DNA of 64,000 nt from CAYJXK01 sp964374115 (GCA_964374115.1 CAYJXK010000001.1:54828-118827), one strand, 5' to 3'; shown: positions 32,464 through 41,517, numbered from the stretch's first letter. The notes: generated from the letters alone by a model not told the origin. Program-made: numbers and translations.

Positions 32464-34014
32464 TCATTTCGTTTCGATCAAACAGAAATGATTTGAACAT
32501 TTCAGTATGTTCGCGGTAAAGGGTTTTTTAGGTGTTTGAAATGAGTTGATTGTTGTTTCTACGATGGGTTGTAGATGTTTTGCGACGATAAGGTGGGAGA
32601 TAAGAGGGAAGTGTTCTGGCGGATAGGAAATAATGTTTCGTTTTGCGTAATAGGCAATGTTGGGATTGCCAAACCACGTTCGCCCTTGTTCTACTGCGGC
32701 TACTGTCGTGTCTTTGGGCAGAGCCCCAATGAATTGGAGGAGCGCGATATCTGTGATGTCTTCGGGAGTCAGCGTAAACATGACCCGAAAAACAATAGAT
32801 GTTCTCCAGAAAAAAAAGCCGATCATGCCGATCGACATGACGAGAGAAACAAGCCATGCGACGCGCTTGGGCGCATCCTCCATTAAATAATACACAAGCC
32901 ATACCGCTCCTGCGGCAAGGGGAAGCGCGAAATAGTATTGATAATACATGTGCATGTAGCTCGCGTGTCGTACAAGCAGACTATAGATGAGTTGTCCAAG
33001 ATAAATCGAAGAGAGAAACACAATCACGGCTTTTTCAATTGAAGAACGTGTGCTTCGACCGAGCGATAGGATGAATGCGGCCATAAGACCAGCAGAGCCG
33101 ATAACAAAAAATGTAACGGTATAATTTGCCCAGATGAGACGATGTTGTTTTTGGATCCATGCTCCCCAAGAAATGACCTCGTCTGCTTTAAGACCCGCGC
33201 GATAGCGCCAAAGGTCAAAAAATTTCATGATGAAACGAGTGTCTCCTTGCGCGATATTTTGGATAATAAGAACAGCGAGCCCAACCAGGATTGCGCCGCC
33301 ACACCAGAGGAGCACGCGTTTTACCGCGTATGAGTCTTTACGAAAGACGAAAGCGAACATCACCGCGATGATTCCTACAAACACAAATCCAGACCAATCT
33401 GAGAGCGTCATCCCAATGAGTCCCATAAGAAAGATCGGCATGGCGCGCGGCTCGCTCATGATTCCTTTCACATACCCAAAAAAGGTGATTGAGAGAAAGA
33501 AAAGCACCAAGGCCTCCTGGTCAAGTTTTTTCCCAAAAATATAGATAATGGGAAGCGATCCCACAAGCGCGACGATGAGACCTGCTCGTGTATCTCCCCA
33601 TATTTTTCTTAGGGAAAAGAATAGGATCGCAGTGGTAGCGAGGGTAAGGGAGAGCGCGAGAAGTCGAGGTGACCATTCCGCGTATCCGAATAGACGAGTC
33701 CAGAGCGCCACAATCGGCCCCATGAGTTGGGGATGACTTGCGTAAAATCCCACGTTCGTTAGGGTACCATCTTCTGTTTGTTCTGCATGAGATACAACGC
33801 CAAATCGCGCTCGCAGGAATCCTGCTTTGTTGGTGGCTTCAGCCGCGTTGAGCCAAAATGGCGGACCCCAATTGTAATGCAGACGGCCATCGATGAATGG
33901 ATCGCGAATATGAGAAAGACCCGCGATGGCTTGGAGGAGGAGAATACTGCCGAGAATAATGAGATGTTTTTTATTTTTGAGACACATCGGCACATGTAGA
34001 GATGAGAATATCAT
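32464..34014 (-). CDS. GT-C fold membrane glycosyltransferase (family 39-like)
   Basis: A 516-residue protein with about eleven membrane helices. In the first extracellular loop it has HIRDPFIDGRLHYNWGPPFW, then FYASHPQLMGPIVALWTRLFG, the pattern of GT39/PMT_2 enzymes (acidic loop, then HPP-like motif before the second helix). The C-terminal part after the last helix is soluble and carries ALPKDTTVAAVEQGRTWFGN. It probably transfers a sugar from polyprenyl phosphate to an extracellular acceptor. An internal ATG at 33987 (MCLKNKKHLIIL) is an alternative start. This is the second GT-C enzyme of the window and is not a close copy of the first. Confidence 0.77.
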   Translation of the reverse strand: MIFSSLHVPMCLKNKKHLIILGSILLLQAIAGLSHIRDPFIDGRLHYNWGPPFWLNAAEATNKAGFLRARFGVVSHAEQTEDGTLTNVGFYASHPQLMGPIVALWTRLFGYAEWSPRLLALSLTLATTAILFFSLRKIWGDTRAGLIVALVGSLPIIYIFGKKLDQEALVLFFLSITFFGYVKGIMSEPRAMPIFLMGLIGMTLSDWSGFVFVGIIAVMFAFVFRKDSYAVKRVLLWCGGAILVGLAVLIIQNIAQGDTRFIMKFFDLWRYRAGLKADEVISWGAWIQKQHRLIWANYTVTFFVIGSAGLMAAFILSLGRSTRSSIEKAVIVFLSSIYLGQLIYSLLVRHASYMHMYYQYYFALPLAAGAVWLVYYLMEDAPKRVAWLVSLVMSIGMIGFFFWRTSIVFRVMFTLTPEDITDIALLQFIGALPKDTTVAAVEQGRTWFGNPNIAYYAKRNIISYPPEHFPLISHLIVAKHLQPIVETTINSFQTPKKPFTANILKCSNHFCLIETK

Positions 34015-34109
34015 AATGGAATGGAGCTGAGTAAGTTGCGATTTTTCGCTCCGTATGGAATAATGTTCCTACATTGTACGTTTTCGACAGCAAGGCGTCA
34101 ATTCGATCT

Positions 34110-35276
34110 ATGTTGACTCTTATTCTCTTTATCGCCATTCTCAGTCTTTTGGTGTTCGTCCATGAATGGGGTCATTTTGTGATGGCGAAACGATTTGGGA
34201 TGCGGGTATATGAATTTGGATTTGGATTTCCGCCACGGGCATTGGGTGTGTATCGCGACCCACAGACCAAAAAATGGCGTGTGGTACGCGGAAGCGGAAA
34301 ATCAACGCTCAAGAATACTGGCGGCGGAAGTGATAGGAAAGAAGAATTTCCCTCGACAGTGTATTCTATCAATTGGCTCCCCTTGGGTGGATTTGTAAAG
34401 ATTAAAGGAGAAAGCGGAGAAGCACGAGATGAGAGAGATAGTTTTTCCGGGCAATCAGTCGGGCGGCGATTTCTCGTCCTTGTCGCTGGAGTCAGTATGA
34501 ATTTTGTTCTCGCGGCAGTACTCCTTGGGATTGGTCTTTCGATTGGGCTTCCATTTGATTTTTCCGGAGGTGTGGACGCGGATGCCATCATTGTCGAGCC
34601 TCCGCGCGTGCTTATTCAACATGTGTCCGAAGATTCTCCCGCGAGTGAGGCAGGAATACTGTTTGGCGACATTGTGAAAAAAATAAATGGCGTCGGCGTG
34701 GAGAGTGCATCAGGGATGACCGACTTGGTTCGACAGAGCCGCACGGAGCCACTTGAGCTTTTGGTCGAGCGTGATGGAAAAGAAATGACATTCACTGTGA
34801 GCGCGCGATCCATCGAGGGTGACACTCCTCGGATTGGAGTGATGCTCGCTGATGCAGGGGTCATTCGCTATCCATGGTACATCGCGCTGTACAAAGGATG
34901 TATAGCGGCGATCGTCGGTGTCGTGAATATCATAGTTTCGTTTTATCTTCTTTTCAAAAATCTCATTCTTGGCCAAGGATTGTTGTTTGATGTGGCCGGA
35001 CCGGTCGGGATCGCGGTCGTGGTGGGGCGGAGCGCCGCGCTTGGTGTGCTTCATTTGCTCAATGTGACGGCCATGCTTTCACTTAGTCTCGCTGTGATTA
35101 ATATCTTGCCGATCCCAGCGCTTGATGGAGGGCGCGCGTTGTTTGTCGTTATAGAAAAAATTATTCGTCGACCAGTATCAATGAAATATGAACAGCTCGC
35201 TCACACGATCGGATTTATTTTATTGCTATTTCTTATTCTTATTGTGACATTTCGAGATATTGCTGGATTGTTTTAA
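34110..35276 (+). CDS. rseP: Site-2 intramembrane zinc protease RseP
   Basis: A 388-residue M50 peptidase. The first helix contains FVHEWGHF (HExxH, His18 and His22 from this start). A PDZ domain (HVSEDSPASEAGILFGDIVKKINGV) follows at about 165-240, and the second catalytic motif is in NILPIPALDGGRALF near residue 335. It cleaves membrane-bound anti-sigma factors or signal peptides within the membrane. The ATG at 34110 (MLTLILFIAIL) is chosen over an in-frame TTG at 34074. pheS begins three bases after the stop, so they are co-transcribed. Confidence 0.94.
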   Translation: MLTLILFIAILSLLVFVHEWGHFVMAKRFGMRVYEFGFGFPPRALGVYRDPQTKKWRVVRGSGKSTLKNTGGGSDRKEEFPSTVYSINWLPLGGFVKIKGESGEARDERDSFSGQSVGRRFLVLVAGVSMNFVLAAVLLGIGLSIGLPFDFSGGVDADAIIVEPPRVLIQHVSEDSPASEAGILFGDIVKKINGVGVESASGMTDLVRQSRTEPLELLVERDGKEMTFTVSARSIEGDTPRIGVMLADAGVIRYPWYIALYKGCIAAIVGVVNIIVSFYLLFKNLILGQGLLFDVAGPVGIAVVVGRSAALGVLHLLNVTAMLSLSLAVINILPIPALDGGRALFVVIEKIIRRPVSMKYEQLAHTIGFILLLFLILIVTFRDIAGLF

Positions 35277-35279
35277 TGT

Positions 35280-36299
35280 ATGAAAGACGATATTATTTCT
35301 CTTCAAAATCAATTTAAAAAAGATTTGAGCAATGCCACTGATCGCGTCTCGCTCGAGGATCTTCATCAGCGATTTTTTGGACGGCAGACAGGAGTATTCA
35401 CAGAACGCATGAAGCGGCTGCAATATCTTTCTACGGAAGAAAAAAAACAGTTTGGTATCGTGATGAATCAGACAAAACAAGAGATGCAAGCAGCATACGA
35501 AGAAAAACGACTGGCGCTTCAAAAAAAAGAGTGGCAGACACAATTAGAACAAGAATCAATTGATCTAACACGACCAGAGATACCACAAAGACAAAAAGGA
35601 CATCTTCATCCTATGACACAAGCGATCTCCGAGCTAGAAGCAATCGCGCGAGGGATGGGATTTATGATTGAGGATGGTCCAGAAATTGAAAGCGAGTATT
35701 ATGTGTTTGACGCGCTCAATATTCCGTCGCATCATCCAGCGCGTGACGCGCAAGACACGTTTTATCTCAAAGGATTACCAGGACTCACGATGCGCTCGCA
35801 CGTTTCTGGCATGCAGGTACGACAAATGAGAAAGTACGGCGCGCCACTTCGGGCAGTGCATTTGGGTCGTGTGTATCGCAATGAAGCGCTCGATGTCACT
35901 CACGGCCACACATTTTATCAGTTTGACTGTATTGTCGTTGATAAAGGACTTTCCCTTTCGCACATGGTCGGTGTCATTCAAGCATTTTTAGAAGGATTAT
36001 ACAAACGAGAAGTGGCATTACGGCTTCGTCCAAGCTATTTTCCTTTTGTCGAGCCAGCCATTGAAATGGAGATGAAAGTAACGACCGGAGTTGGCGAACA
36101 GCAAAAAACAAAATGGACAGAGATTGTTGGTAGCGGGTCTATCCACCCGACGGTGATTCGAGCTGGCGGGCTTGATCCAAAAAAGTATGATGGATTTGCC
36201 TTTTCGTTCGGAGTGGATCGGCTGGTGATGGGAAAATATCAAATCGAGGATATTCGGCATATCCATGGCGGTGATCTGCGATTTTTAGAACAATTCTAA
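35280..36299 (+). CDS. pheS: Phenylalanyl-tRNA synthetase alpha subunit
   Basis: A 339-residue PheS, with an N-terminal helical coiled region (residues 1-95) and the class II catalytic core. Motif 2 is LRAVHLGRVYRNEALDVTHGHTFYQFD and motif 3 is GFAFSFGVDRLVMGKYQIEDIR; PHPMTQ-like HLHPMTQAI marks the start of the core. It charges tRNA-Phe as an alpha2beta2 tetramer with PheT, encoded 10 bases downstream. Length is normal. Confidence 0.97.
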   Translation: MKDDIISLQNQFKKDLSNATDRVSLEDLHQRFFGRQTGVFTERMKRLQYLSTEEKKQFGIVMNQTKQEMQAAYEEKRLALQKKEWQTQLEQESIDLTRPEIPQRQKGHLHPMTQAISELEAIARGMGFMIEDGPEIESEYYVFDALNIPSHHPARDAQDTFYLKGLPGLTMRSHVSGMQVRQMRKYGAPLRAVHLGRVYRNEALDVTHGHTFYQFDCIVVDKGLSLSHMVGVIQAFLEGLYKREVALRLRPSYFPFVEPAIEMEMKVTTGVGEQQKTKWTEIVGSGSIHPTVIRAGGLDPKKYDGFAFSFGVDRLVMGKYQIEDIRHIHGGDLRFLEQF

Positions 36300-36309
36300 A
36301 TTCTAATCT

Positions 36310-38763
36310 ATGAAGATTTCATTAAACTGGCTCAAAAATTTTGTCCATATTCCTACGTGTGTGTCGCCGCAAGATTTGGCGCTTAATTTGACGTTGAAAG
36401 TTGTTGAAGTATCTCATGTACATGACGTAGCATCTGATTTGGCGGGAGTCGTGGTTGGGAAAGTGCTCCGTGTGAGGAAACATCCGAATGCCGATCAGCT
36501 CCGGCTCTGCATGGTTGAAATTGGAAAGCAAACTATATCAGTGGTATGTGGTGGATCCAATGTCCGCGAGGGCATGTTCGTAGCGCTCGGCATGGTTGGC
36601 GCAAAAGTGAAATGGCATGGAGAAGGGGAGACAGTCGAACTGAAGACGACAAAAATTCGAGGGGAAACGTCTGAAGGGATGATCTGCGCGAGTGATGAGA
36701 TTGGAATTGAAGAGATGTTTCCAAAAAGTGAAGAAAAAGAAATTATTGATTTATCTTATTTCCCTGGTGTTCAGGTTGGAGGGCCACTTGCAAAAATTCT
36801 CGGCCTTGATGATGTCATTATTGAAATCGATAACTCTTCACTCAATCATCGCCCCGATCTCTGGGGTCATTATGGCATGGCTCGAGAGATCGGGGCGATC
36901 TACGCCACCAAACTAAAACCATACAATCCGCCAAAGATAAAATCAGGGAAAGAAACTTATCGAGTGGATGTCAAGGTGAAAGATCGCTGTCGAGCCTATG
37001 CTGGTGTTGCCGTAAAGGGAATTACGATTGCCGATTCACCAGCCTTTCTGCAGGCGCGACTCACTGCCTGTGGCCTTCGTCCTATCAACAATATCGTAGA
37101 TATCACCAATTATGTCATGCTTGAAATTGGGCAACCGACTCACGCGTTTGATTTGTCTGCTCTTGCCTCACCTCACATTATTGTGCGGGGAGGGAAGGAA
37201 GGAGAAACAATGGTCACTCTTGATGGCAAAGAACGAAAGCTTCGGGAATATATGGTAGTGATCGCGGACAAAGAAAAAGCTCTGGCTGTCGGCGGCGTCA
37301 TGGGAGGACACAATTCTGAAGTCACGCGGATGACGACTGGCGTGTGGTTTGAGTCAGCCAATTTTCAGCCAGTGACCATTCGTAAAACTGCCAAAGCGCT
37401 TGGACTTCGCACAGACGGCTCAGTTCGTTGGGAAAAAAATCAAGATTCAACCAACGCGTCACGTGGACTTCGACGACTTATTGAACTTACATTACAACTA
37501 TGTCCCGGATCATATGTCGCAAGCAATGTTATTGATGACGTATTCATGAAATGGAACGCCAAACCGATCCTCCTTGATTTGGATTTTGTGGAAAGAAAAA
37601 TGGGCGTGGCAATTCCAAAAAAGACAGTGATACATTTTTTAGAATGTTTAGGATTTGAGGTGAAGACGAAAAGGAAAGGGGTCGCGAAGATGCTTGAAGT
37701 AACAATTCCAACTTGGCGCGCGAAAGATATTTCCATTCAAGAAGATCTCGTAGAAGAAATCGCGCGTATGCATGGATATAATAATATCCCAATCACCTTG
37801 CCCTTATTTCCAATACAACCGCCCGCTCGGAATTCATTGCGTGATCTGCAAAAAATATTCCGAGAGATCTTGGCGTATGAATGTGGCTATACCGAAGTCT
37901 ACAATTATTCATTTGAATCTCGAGAATGGCTGCAAAAATTAGGAGAAGATATTTCAGCGTATATCGAGCTTGAAAATCCGCTTGCCAAAGACCGGCCACT
38001 CCTTCGTCGGCATCTCATCCCGGGACTTTTGGAAACAATGGAAAAAAATTTGCATCGGTTTGATCATGTGAAGGTGTTTGAAGTCGGACGAGTTTTTCAC
38101 AAGGAAACACAAGGCGATTTTGCTGATCCTATGAACAATACGCGTTTGCCAGGACAGCCGACACTTCTTGGAATGACGTATGCGTCCAAAGGAGATGATA
38201 TACCGTTTTTTGAAATCTCTGGCGCGATAGCGCGTGTCTTTGAACGACTGGGAGTTTCGTATCGGCTGAATAAACAAGGAAAGATTTACAGTGATATTGT
38301 CCATCCCGGACGGTTTGCAGAGATGGTCGTTGGCGAGACTGTTGTTGGTCGAATTGCAGAGCTTCAACCGCTCATGCAGGAAAAATTAGGAATTCCATAC
38401 CGAGTGGCCATCGTTCAAATCACGCTTGATGATCTCGCGTCATTCTTCCATGATACATCGAAGTATTCGCCCCTTCCCGTCTATCCGTCTGTCGAGCGAG
38501 ATATCGCCTTTGTCGTAGAGAAACAGGCCTCACACGCGGATATTATTTCTCATATTAAAGCAGCGAGCCCTCTCATTGATCGTGTGACATTGTTTGACGT
38601 GTATCAAGACGCGAAGATAGCGCATCATAAGAAAAGTATGGCATATCGTATTGTGTACCAGCCAGATGACCGAACGCTCACAAGCGAGGAAGTTGATCAA
38701 GAACACGAGAAGGTGTGTGTAGCGCTCAGGGAAGCGTTTGGGGCAGAGATGCGAGACAAGTAA
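36310..38763 (+). CDS. pheT: Phenylalanyl-tRNA synthetase beta subunit
   Basis: An 817-residue PheT in full domain order: the EMAP-type tRNA-binding domain (VVVGKVLRVRKHPNADQLRLC) near residue 40-150, the B3/B4 editing domain (DNSSLNHRPDLWGH, NNIVDITNYVMLEIGQPTHAFD), B5 domain, the catalytic-like core, and the C-terminal FDX-ACB anticodon-binding domain (YPSVERDIAFVVEK). It partners with the pheS product. It is followed by a new promoter and a small membrane protein gene. Confidence 0.97.
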   Translation: MKISLNWLKNFVHIPTCVSPQDLALNLTLKVVEVSHVHDVASDLAGVVVGKVLRVRKHPNADQLRLCMVEIGKQTISVVCGGSNVREGMFVALGMVGAKVKWHGEGETVELKTTKIRGETSEGMICASDEIGIEEMFPKSEEKEIIDLSYFPGVQVGGPLAKILGLDDVIIEIDNSSLNHRPDLWGHYGMAREIGAIYATKLKPYNPPKIKSGKETYRVDVKVKDRCRAYAGVAVKGITIADSPAFLQARLTACGLRPINNIVDITNYVMLEIGQPTHAFDLSALASPHIIVRGGKEGETMVTLDGKERKLREYMVVIADKEKALAVGGVMGGHNSEVTRMTTGVWFESANFQPVTIRKTAKALGLRTDGSVRWEKNQDSTNASRGLRRLIELTLQLCPGSYVASNVIDDVFMKWNAKPILLDLDFVERKMGVAIPKKTVIHFLECLGFEVKTKRKGVAKMLEVTIPTWRAKDISIQEDLVEEIARMHGYNNIPITLPLFPIQPPARNSLRDLQKIFREILAYECGYTEVYNYSFESREWLQKLGEDISAYIELENPLAKDRPLLRRHLIPGLLETMEKNLHRFDHVKVFEVGRVFHKETQGDFADPMNNTRLPGQPTLLGMTYASKGDDIPFFEISGAIARVFERLGVSYRLNKQGKIYSDIVHPGRFAEMVVGETVVGRIAELQPLMQEKLGIPYRVAIVQITLDDLASFFHDTSKYSPLPVYPSVERDIAFVVEKQASHADIISHIKAASPLIDRVTLFDVYQDAKIAHHKKSMAYRIVYQPDDRTLTSEEVDQEHEKVCVALREAFGAEMRDK

Positions 38764-38773
38764 TCAATTTGGG

Positions 38774-38802
38774 TTGCTCTGTTTTTCAGGATGTGCTATA
38801 GT
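38774..38802 (+). promoter_or_regulatory. Promoter of the membrane protein at 38904
   Basis: TTGCTC (38774-38779), 17-base spacer and TATAGT (38797-38802) with TG one base before it (extended -10). It lies 10 bases after the pheT stop. Confidence 0.55.
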
Positions 38803-38819
38803 AGCAGTATATTTATTTT

Positions 38820-38885
38820 CCCGTCTTGACGGGATTCCGCCCAAGGGCGGTAGCTCATTCATTCGCGAGTGCTCCTGTTCACTCG
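38820..38885 (+). other. Three successive hairpins in the leader of the gene at 38904
   Basis: CCCGTC-TT-GACGGG, then CCGCCC-AA-GGGCGG, then CGAGTG/CACTCG (38866-38885). None is followed by a T-run. The third matches the small repeat at 23554-23571. A structured leader just before the Shine-Dalgarno GGAGG (38894) could regulate translation. Confidence 0.5.
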
Positions 38886-38903
38886 TGAGTGCTGGAGGCT
38901 CCT

Positions 38904-39218
38904 ATGGTTTTTGAATCAAGTCGTGATCTTTTATACGTTGTTTTATCACTCGCGATTTTGTGGTTTACGGTATTTCTTTGCTGGCTTCTCTATCAAGCCG
39001 CGCGTGTGCTGAGGAATGCCAATCAAATCGTTGAGAATCTTACGGACAAATTGGAACTCATCACTGATGCGGTAGAATTTATTCGAAAAAAAATGGATCA
39101 TGTATCAAGCACTATGGGAACCGTAAGTGGTCTGCTTTCTGGAATGGTGGAGCGATTTATTATGGGGAAGATTTCAAATAAATTGAATGAAAAGAAGACG
39201 AAGAAAAAGAAGGGATGA
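38904..39218 (+). CDS. Small single-helix membrane protein (DUF948-like)
   Basis: A 104-residue protein: one N-terminal helix (LLYVVLSLAILWFTVFLCWLLY), an amphipathic helical region (RNANQIVENLTDKLELITDAVEFI) and a highly basic tail (NEKKTKKKKG). This resembles the DUF948 type of small envelope proteins, though too short to be sure. The ATG at 38904 has a good Shine-Dalgarno (GGAGG, five bases before); an in-frame GTG further upstream lies inside the leader hairpins and is rejected. Confidence 0.7.
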   Translation: MVFESSRDLLYVVLSLAILWFTVFLCWLLYQAARVLRNANQIVENLTDKLELITDAVEFIRKKMDHVSSTMGTVSGLLSGMVERFIMGKISNKLNEKKTKKKKG

Positions 39219-39235
39219 GAAAAAAATATATAATT

Positions 39236-40129
39236 TTATTCCACAATCAACGTTCCTTTCATTCCACTATGCCCGGATCCGCAGAAGACATTGCAGAAGA
39301 AAGAAAATGACCCAGATGTATTTGCGAGAAATTCCACTTGCACTGTTTGTCCAGGCGATAAGGTTTCGCTTACATTAAAATCAGGAATACTGAATCCATG
39401 CGTCACATCGATACTGTTAATCGTGAGCTTTACCGTGTTCCCCTTTTTTACCGTGATCGTCGAGGGAGAAAATTGCCATTGTTTGGCGCTCAGTGTAAAT
39501 GACTGTACAGACGGGACAATGGCTGGTTTATCGACTGGTATATTGGCAGAGGTTTTTTCATTGACTGTTGGTGTCGGAGGGGAATCGGCTTGGTTTGTTT
39601 GTGATGCAGCCTTTGGTGTTTCTGGTTGCGGTGAAGGCGGATTTTGTATGGTGAATGATTGTAGGACAACCTGGCCATTCACGGAGAGTGGCGCGTCTGC
39701 CCCTGGAAATTCATAAGTGCCAAGCACGCCTTCATCTACATGGAGCATCGCGTAGAGCATCGGAGTCACCAATTGGGCGTCCACCGGAACCACCAAGTTG
39801 CCGAGTGTTCCTGCTTTGACTTCTGTTTTTCCAATGACTTTTTCTGGCTGATTTTTGTCATCGGCATGGAGCACAAGCCAGCCGTCTTTGGAGATGGAGA
39901 CTTGCTTTATTATGACCGTGCCGTTTGAGACCGTTTGAGATTCGACGGTGATACTTTCTATTACCACTGTATCAGGGGATACCTCAGTCGTTTGAGGTTC
40001 TGCTTGTTCGGCTGGTTCTTCTGTGTTCTCTGATACAGGAGGAGTTAATGATTTGAAACTCGAACATCCGGCTCCGATGAGAACGAAAAGCGCGATGGTT
40101 GAGACTCCTTTGACGATGGATTTGTCCAT
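39236..40129 (-). CDS. Lipoprotein with DUF7282-like domain and CuA-type cupredoxin domain
   Basis: A 297-residue protein. The N-terminus is a lipoprotein-like signal ending at Cys22 (FVLIGAGC). An acidic, Pro/Thr-rich linker follows, then a domain of about 100 residues (QVSISKDGWLVLHADD, VTPMLYAMLHVDEGVLGTYEF) like the DUF7282 domain of haloarchaeal and other exported proteins, then a second linker, then a cupredoxin domain (WQFSPSTITVKKGNTVKLTI). That domain has His244 (DVTHGF) and Cys279-x3-Cys283-x3-His287-x2-Met290 (CNVFCGSGHSGM): the full set of side-chain ligands of the binuclear CuA centre of cytochrome oxidase subunit II and N2O reductase. No oxidase gene is seen in this window. Confidence 0.85.
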   Translation of the reverse strand: MDKSIVKGVSTIALFVLIGAGCSSFKSLTPPVSENTEEPAEQAEPQTTEVSPDTVVIESITVESQTVSNGTVIIKQVSISKDGWLVLHADDKNQPEKVIGKTEVKAGTLGNLVVPVDAQLVTPMLYAMLHVDEGVLGTYEFPGADAPLSVNGQVVLQSFTIQNPPSPQPETPKAASQTNQADSPPTPTVNEKTSANIPVDKPAIVPSVQSFTLSAKQWQFSPSTITVKKGNTVKLTINSIDVTHGFSIPDFNVSETLSPGQTVQVEFLANTSGSFSFFCNVFCGSGHSGMKGTLIVE

Positions 40130-40166
40130 AGTTGTGGTTGTGATTCAGTTAAGAATAATAACAGTA

Positions 40167-40360
40167 GAATTTTCGCGTTTGCTATCGGCGTTCGCCTCTC
40201 AAAGAGGCGTTCTACCTCTCTTTTTTCTTGTGAGGATTGTGTGAGCGAGGTGATACGCCCGTTCCCGGACGTGTGCGGTCGCAGGGCGTATCATCGGTTC
40301 GAGAAGGACGCGAGTTTCCTCAGCGAGAAAAAAGAGAGGTGAACGACGATAACAAACGCG
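40167..40360. repeat. R2 long inverted-repeat element, copy 1
   Basis: Nested inverted repeats: outer CGCGTTTG...CAAACGCG, then ACCTCTCTTTTTTCT against AGAAAAAAGAGAGGT, then GATACGCCC/GGGCGTATC (40252-40260, 40284-40292). The left half (about 40188-40292) is nearly identical to the complement of 61435-61541. It fills the spacer between the cupredoxin and pilin-like genes. Confidence 0.8.
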
Positions 40361-40375
40361 TCCGTCCTAAACAGA

Positions 40376-40834
40376 TTAGAATTTTGGGACATTCGACTCT
40401 ATATAATCCGGATCAATCGTGCGATCAAAACAATAATACCCAGACGGATGAGTCCATGTTTCGTTTGTGAAATTCCCCGTCGGGTACGAAAATAGAAACT
40501 CTTTCCCGTCGGCCACACCAAAGAAATTGGCGCACAAACGGAACGAAGTGCTCGAGACGTTTTCGTATCCATATGGCTCTTTGGTTTCTGGATCAACGGG
40601 AAGAGTGAATTCTGGAATCGTATCCGTGGAGAGAAATGAGAGATCAGTGGGGAGTGTGTTATTTTTCATGCGATAATATTCCACGAGTTGCCATTGCAAT
40701 GATTGGAGATGTTGGATTCGCATTTGATCAAACCGCTCTTTTCGCACCGCCGCAGGCGATCCACCGAGGATGAAACCAAAGAGAGCGACGGCTGTGATGA
40801 TAAGAAGAATGATGAGGGAGAAATAACGAGGCAT
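40376..40834 (-). CDS. Membrane-anchored pseudopilin-like protein
   Basis: A 152-residue protein with an N-terminal helix (SLIILLIITAVALFGFIL) and a soluble domain with LQSLQWQLVEYYRMKNNTLP, TLPVDPETKEPYGYEN and NFFGVADGKE. The helix followed by a Pro-rich loop and a PYGY block resembles type II pseudopilin-type proteins (GspG/H-like), but a prepilin peptidase site (G-F-T-L-x-E) is not apparent. Such proteins are common in CPR genomes. It is 46 bases downstream of the DUF5671-like gene and probably in one operon with it. Confidence 0.65.
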   Translation of the reverse strand: MPRYFSLIILLIITAVALFGFILGGSPAAVRKERFDQMRIQHLQSLQWQLVEYYRMKNNTLPTDLSFLSTDTIPEFTLPVDPETKEPYGYENVSSTSFRLCANFFGVADGKEFLFSYPTGNFTNETWTHPSGYYCFDRTIDPDYIESNVPKF

Positions 40835-40880
40835 ATCTTTTTACATGAAAATACTAGCACAATCAAACATATGCTTCATC

Positions 40881-41366
40881 TCACGAATGTTTTTTTAGAT
40901 CAAACCAATAATACGCAATTGTAGAGCCTGCGACAAAAAAAACGGTGAGTGTTTTGAGGAGAAACCGGAGTGTCACCTCACCATCCAAAAAGTGATTCAC
41001 GAGGAAAATAAGCGTAATGAGGTTGATTACAATCGCGACAAACAGAGTGAAATAAATCAGCCATTTGTGCACACGGAGGTTGCGTTTTGCCTCATCTTTT
41101 TGATAACTTTTTTTGAGCGCATAGAGCGTCCCAATGAAGACCGGAAGCATGACGATGAGCATCGAGAGACCAGTGCGGAGCAGTGCGCGAACATGCATCA
41201 TCGTGTATCCATAGGAGGACTGATCAAGCAGATCAGGAATGTTCAGATTGATGATCTGAAACGCCACTGTCGAAAAACTCACCGCGCTCGCGTAGAGCGT
41301 GACCATCGAAAGCAGGTGGAGAAAAAAATCTTTTGGCGATGTTTTTGGCTGAAGGGGTTGTTCCAT
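40881..41366 (-). CDS. DUF5671-like four-helix membrane protein
   Basis: A 161-residue protein with four membrane helices. The N-terminus PKTSPKDFFLHLLSMVTLYASAV is the typical opening of DUF5671 domain proteins, common in CPR bacteria, where they are often near pilin-like genes. Helices follow at about 70-90 (LLRTGLSMLIVMLPVFIGTLY), 105-127 and 138-155. The function is unknown. It is divergent from dnaE, separated by R1 copy 2. Confidence 0.75.
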   Translation of the reverse strand: MEQPLQPKTSPKDFFLHLLSMVTLYASAVSFSTVAFQIINLNIPDLLDQSSYGYTMMHVRALLRTGLSMLIVMLPVFIGTLYALKKSYQKDEAKRNLRVHKWLIYFTLFVAIVINLITLIFLVNHFLDGEVTLRFLLKTLTVFFVAGSTIAYYWFDLKKHS

Positions 41367-41386
41367 AAAAAAATATTAATTACGTT

Positions 41387-41444
41387 GAACTCATAGCGAG
41401 TTTCCGTGTCTGATGCGCGAGAGGAAAAAACTTGATTTGAGTTC
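41387..41444. repeat. R1 inverted-repeat element, copy 2
   Basis: Reverse-oriented copy of the element at 5710-5770: GAACTCATAGCGAGTTTCCG at one end, then GTGTCTGATGCGCGAGAGG and a closing TGAGTTC. It lies between divergent genes, so a terminator role is unlikely at this site. Confidence 0.72.
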
Positions 41445-41488
41445 ATTATAAAGGAAGTATAGAAATATTTGAAAAAGAAGTCAATGGT

Positions 41489-41517
41489 TTGATTTCTCAT
41501 CTCGCTTCCTATATTCT
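41489..41517 (+). promoter_or_regulatory. Probable dnaE promoter
   Basis: TTGATT (41489-41494), 17-base spacer, TATTCT (41512-41517), 29 bases before the dnaE ATG. Confidence 0.5.

Noticed and set aside
32198..32500. Minus-strand ORF through R3 copy B
   Set aside because: It is an open frame through a repeat; copy A has a stop in the same frame, and there is no start signal.
40237..40470. Plus-strand ORF in R2 copy 1
   Set aside because: It covers the palindrome and the antisense of the pilin-like gene; no ribosome binding site.
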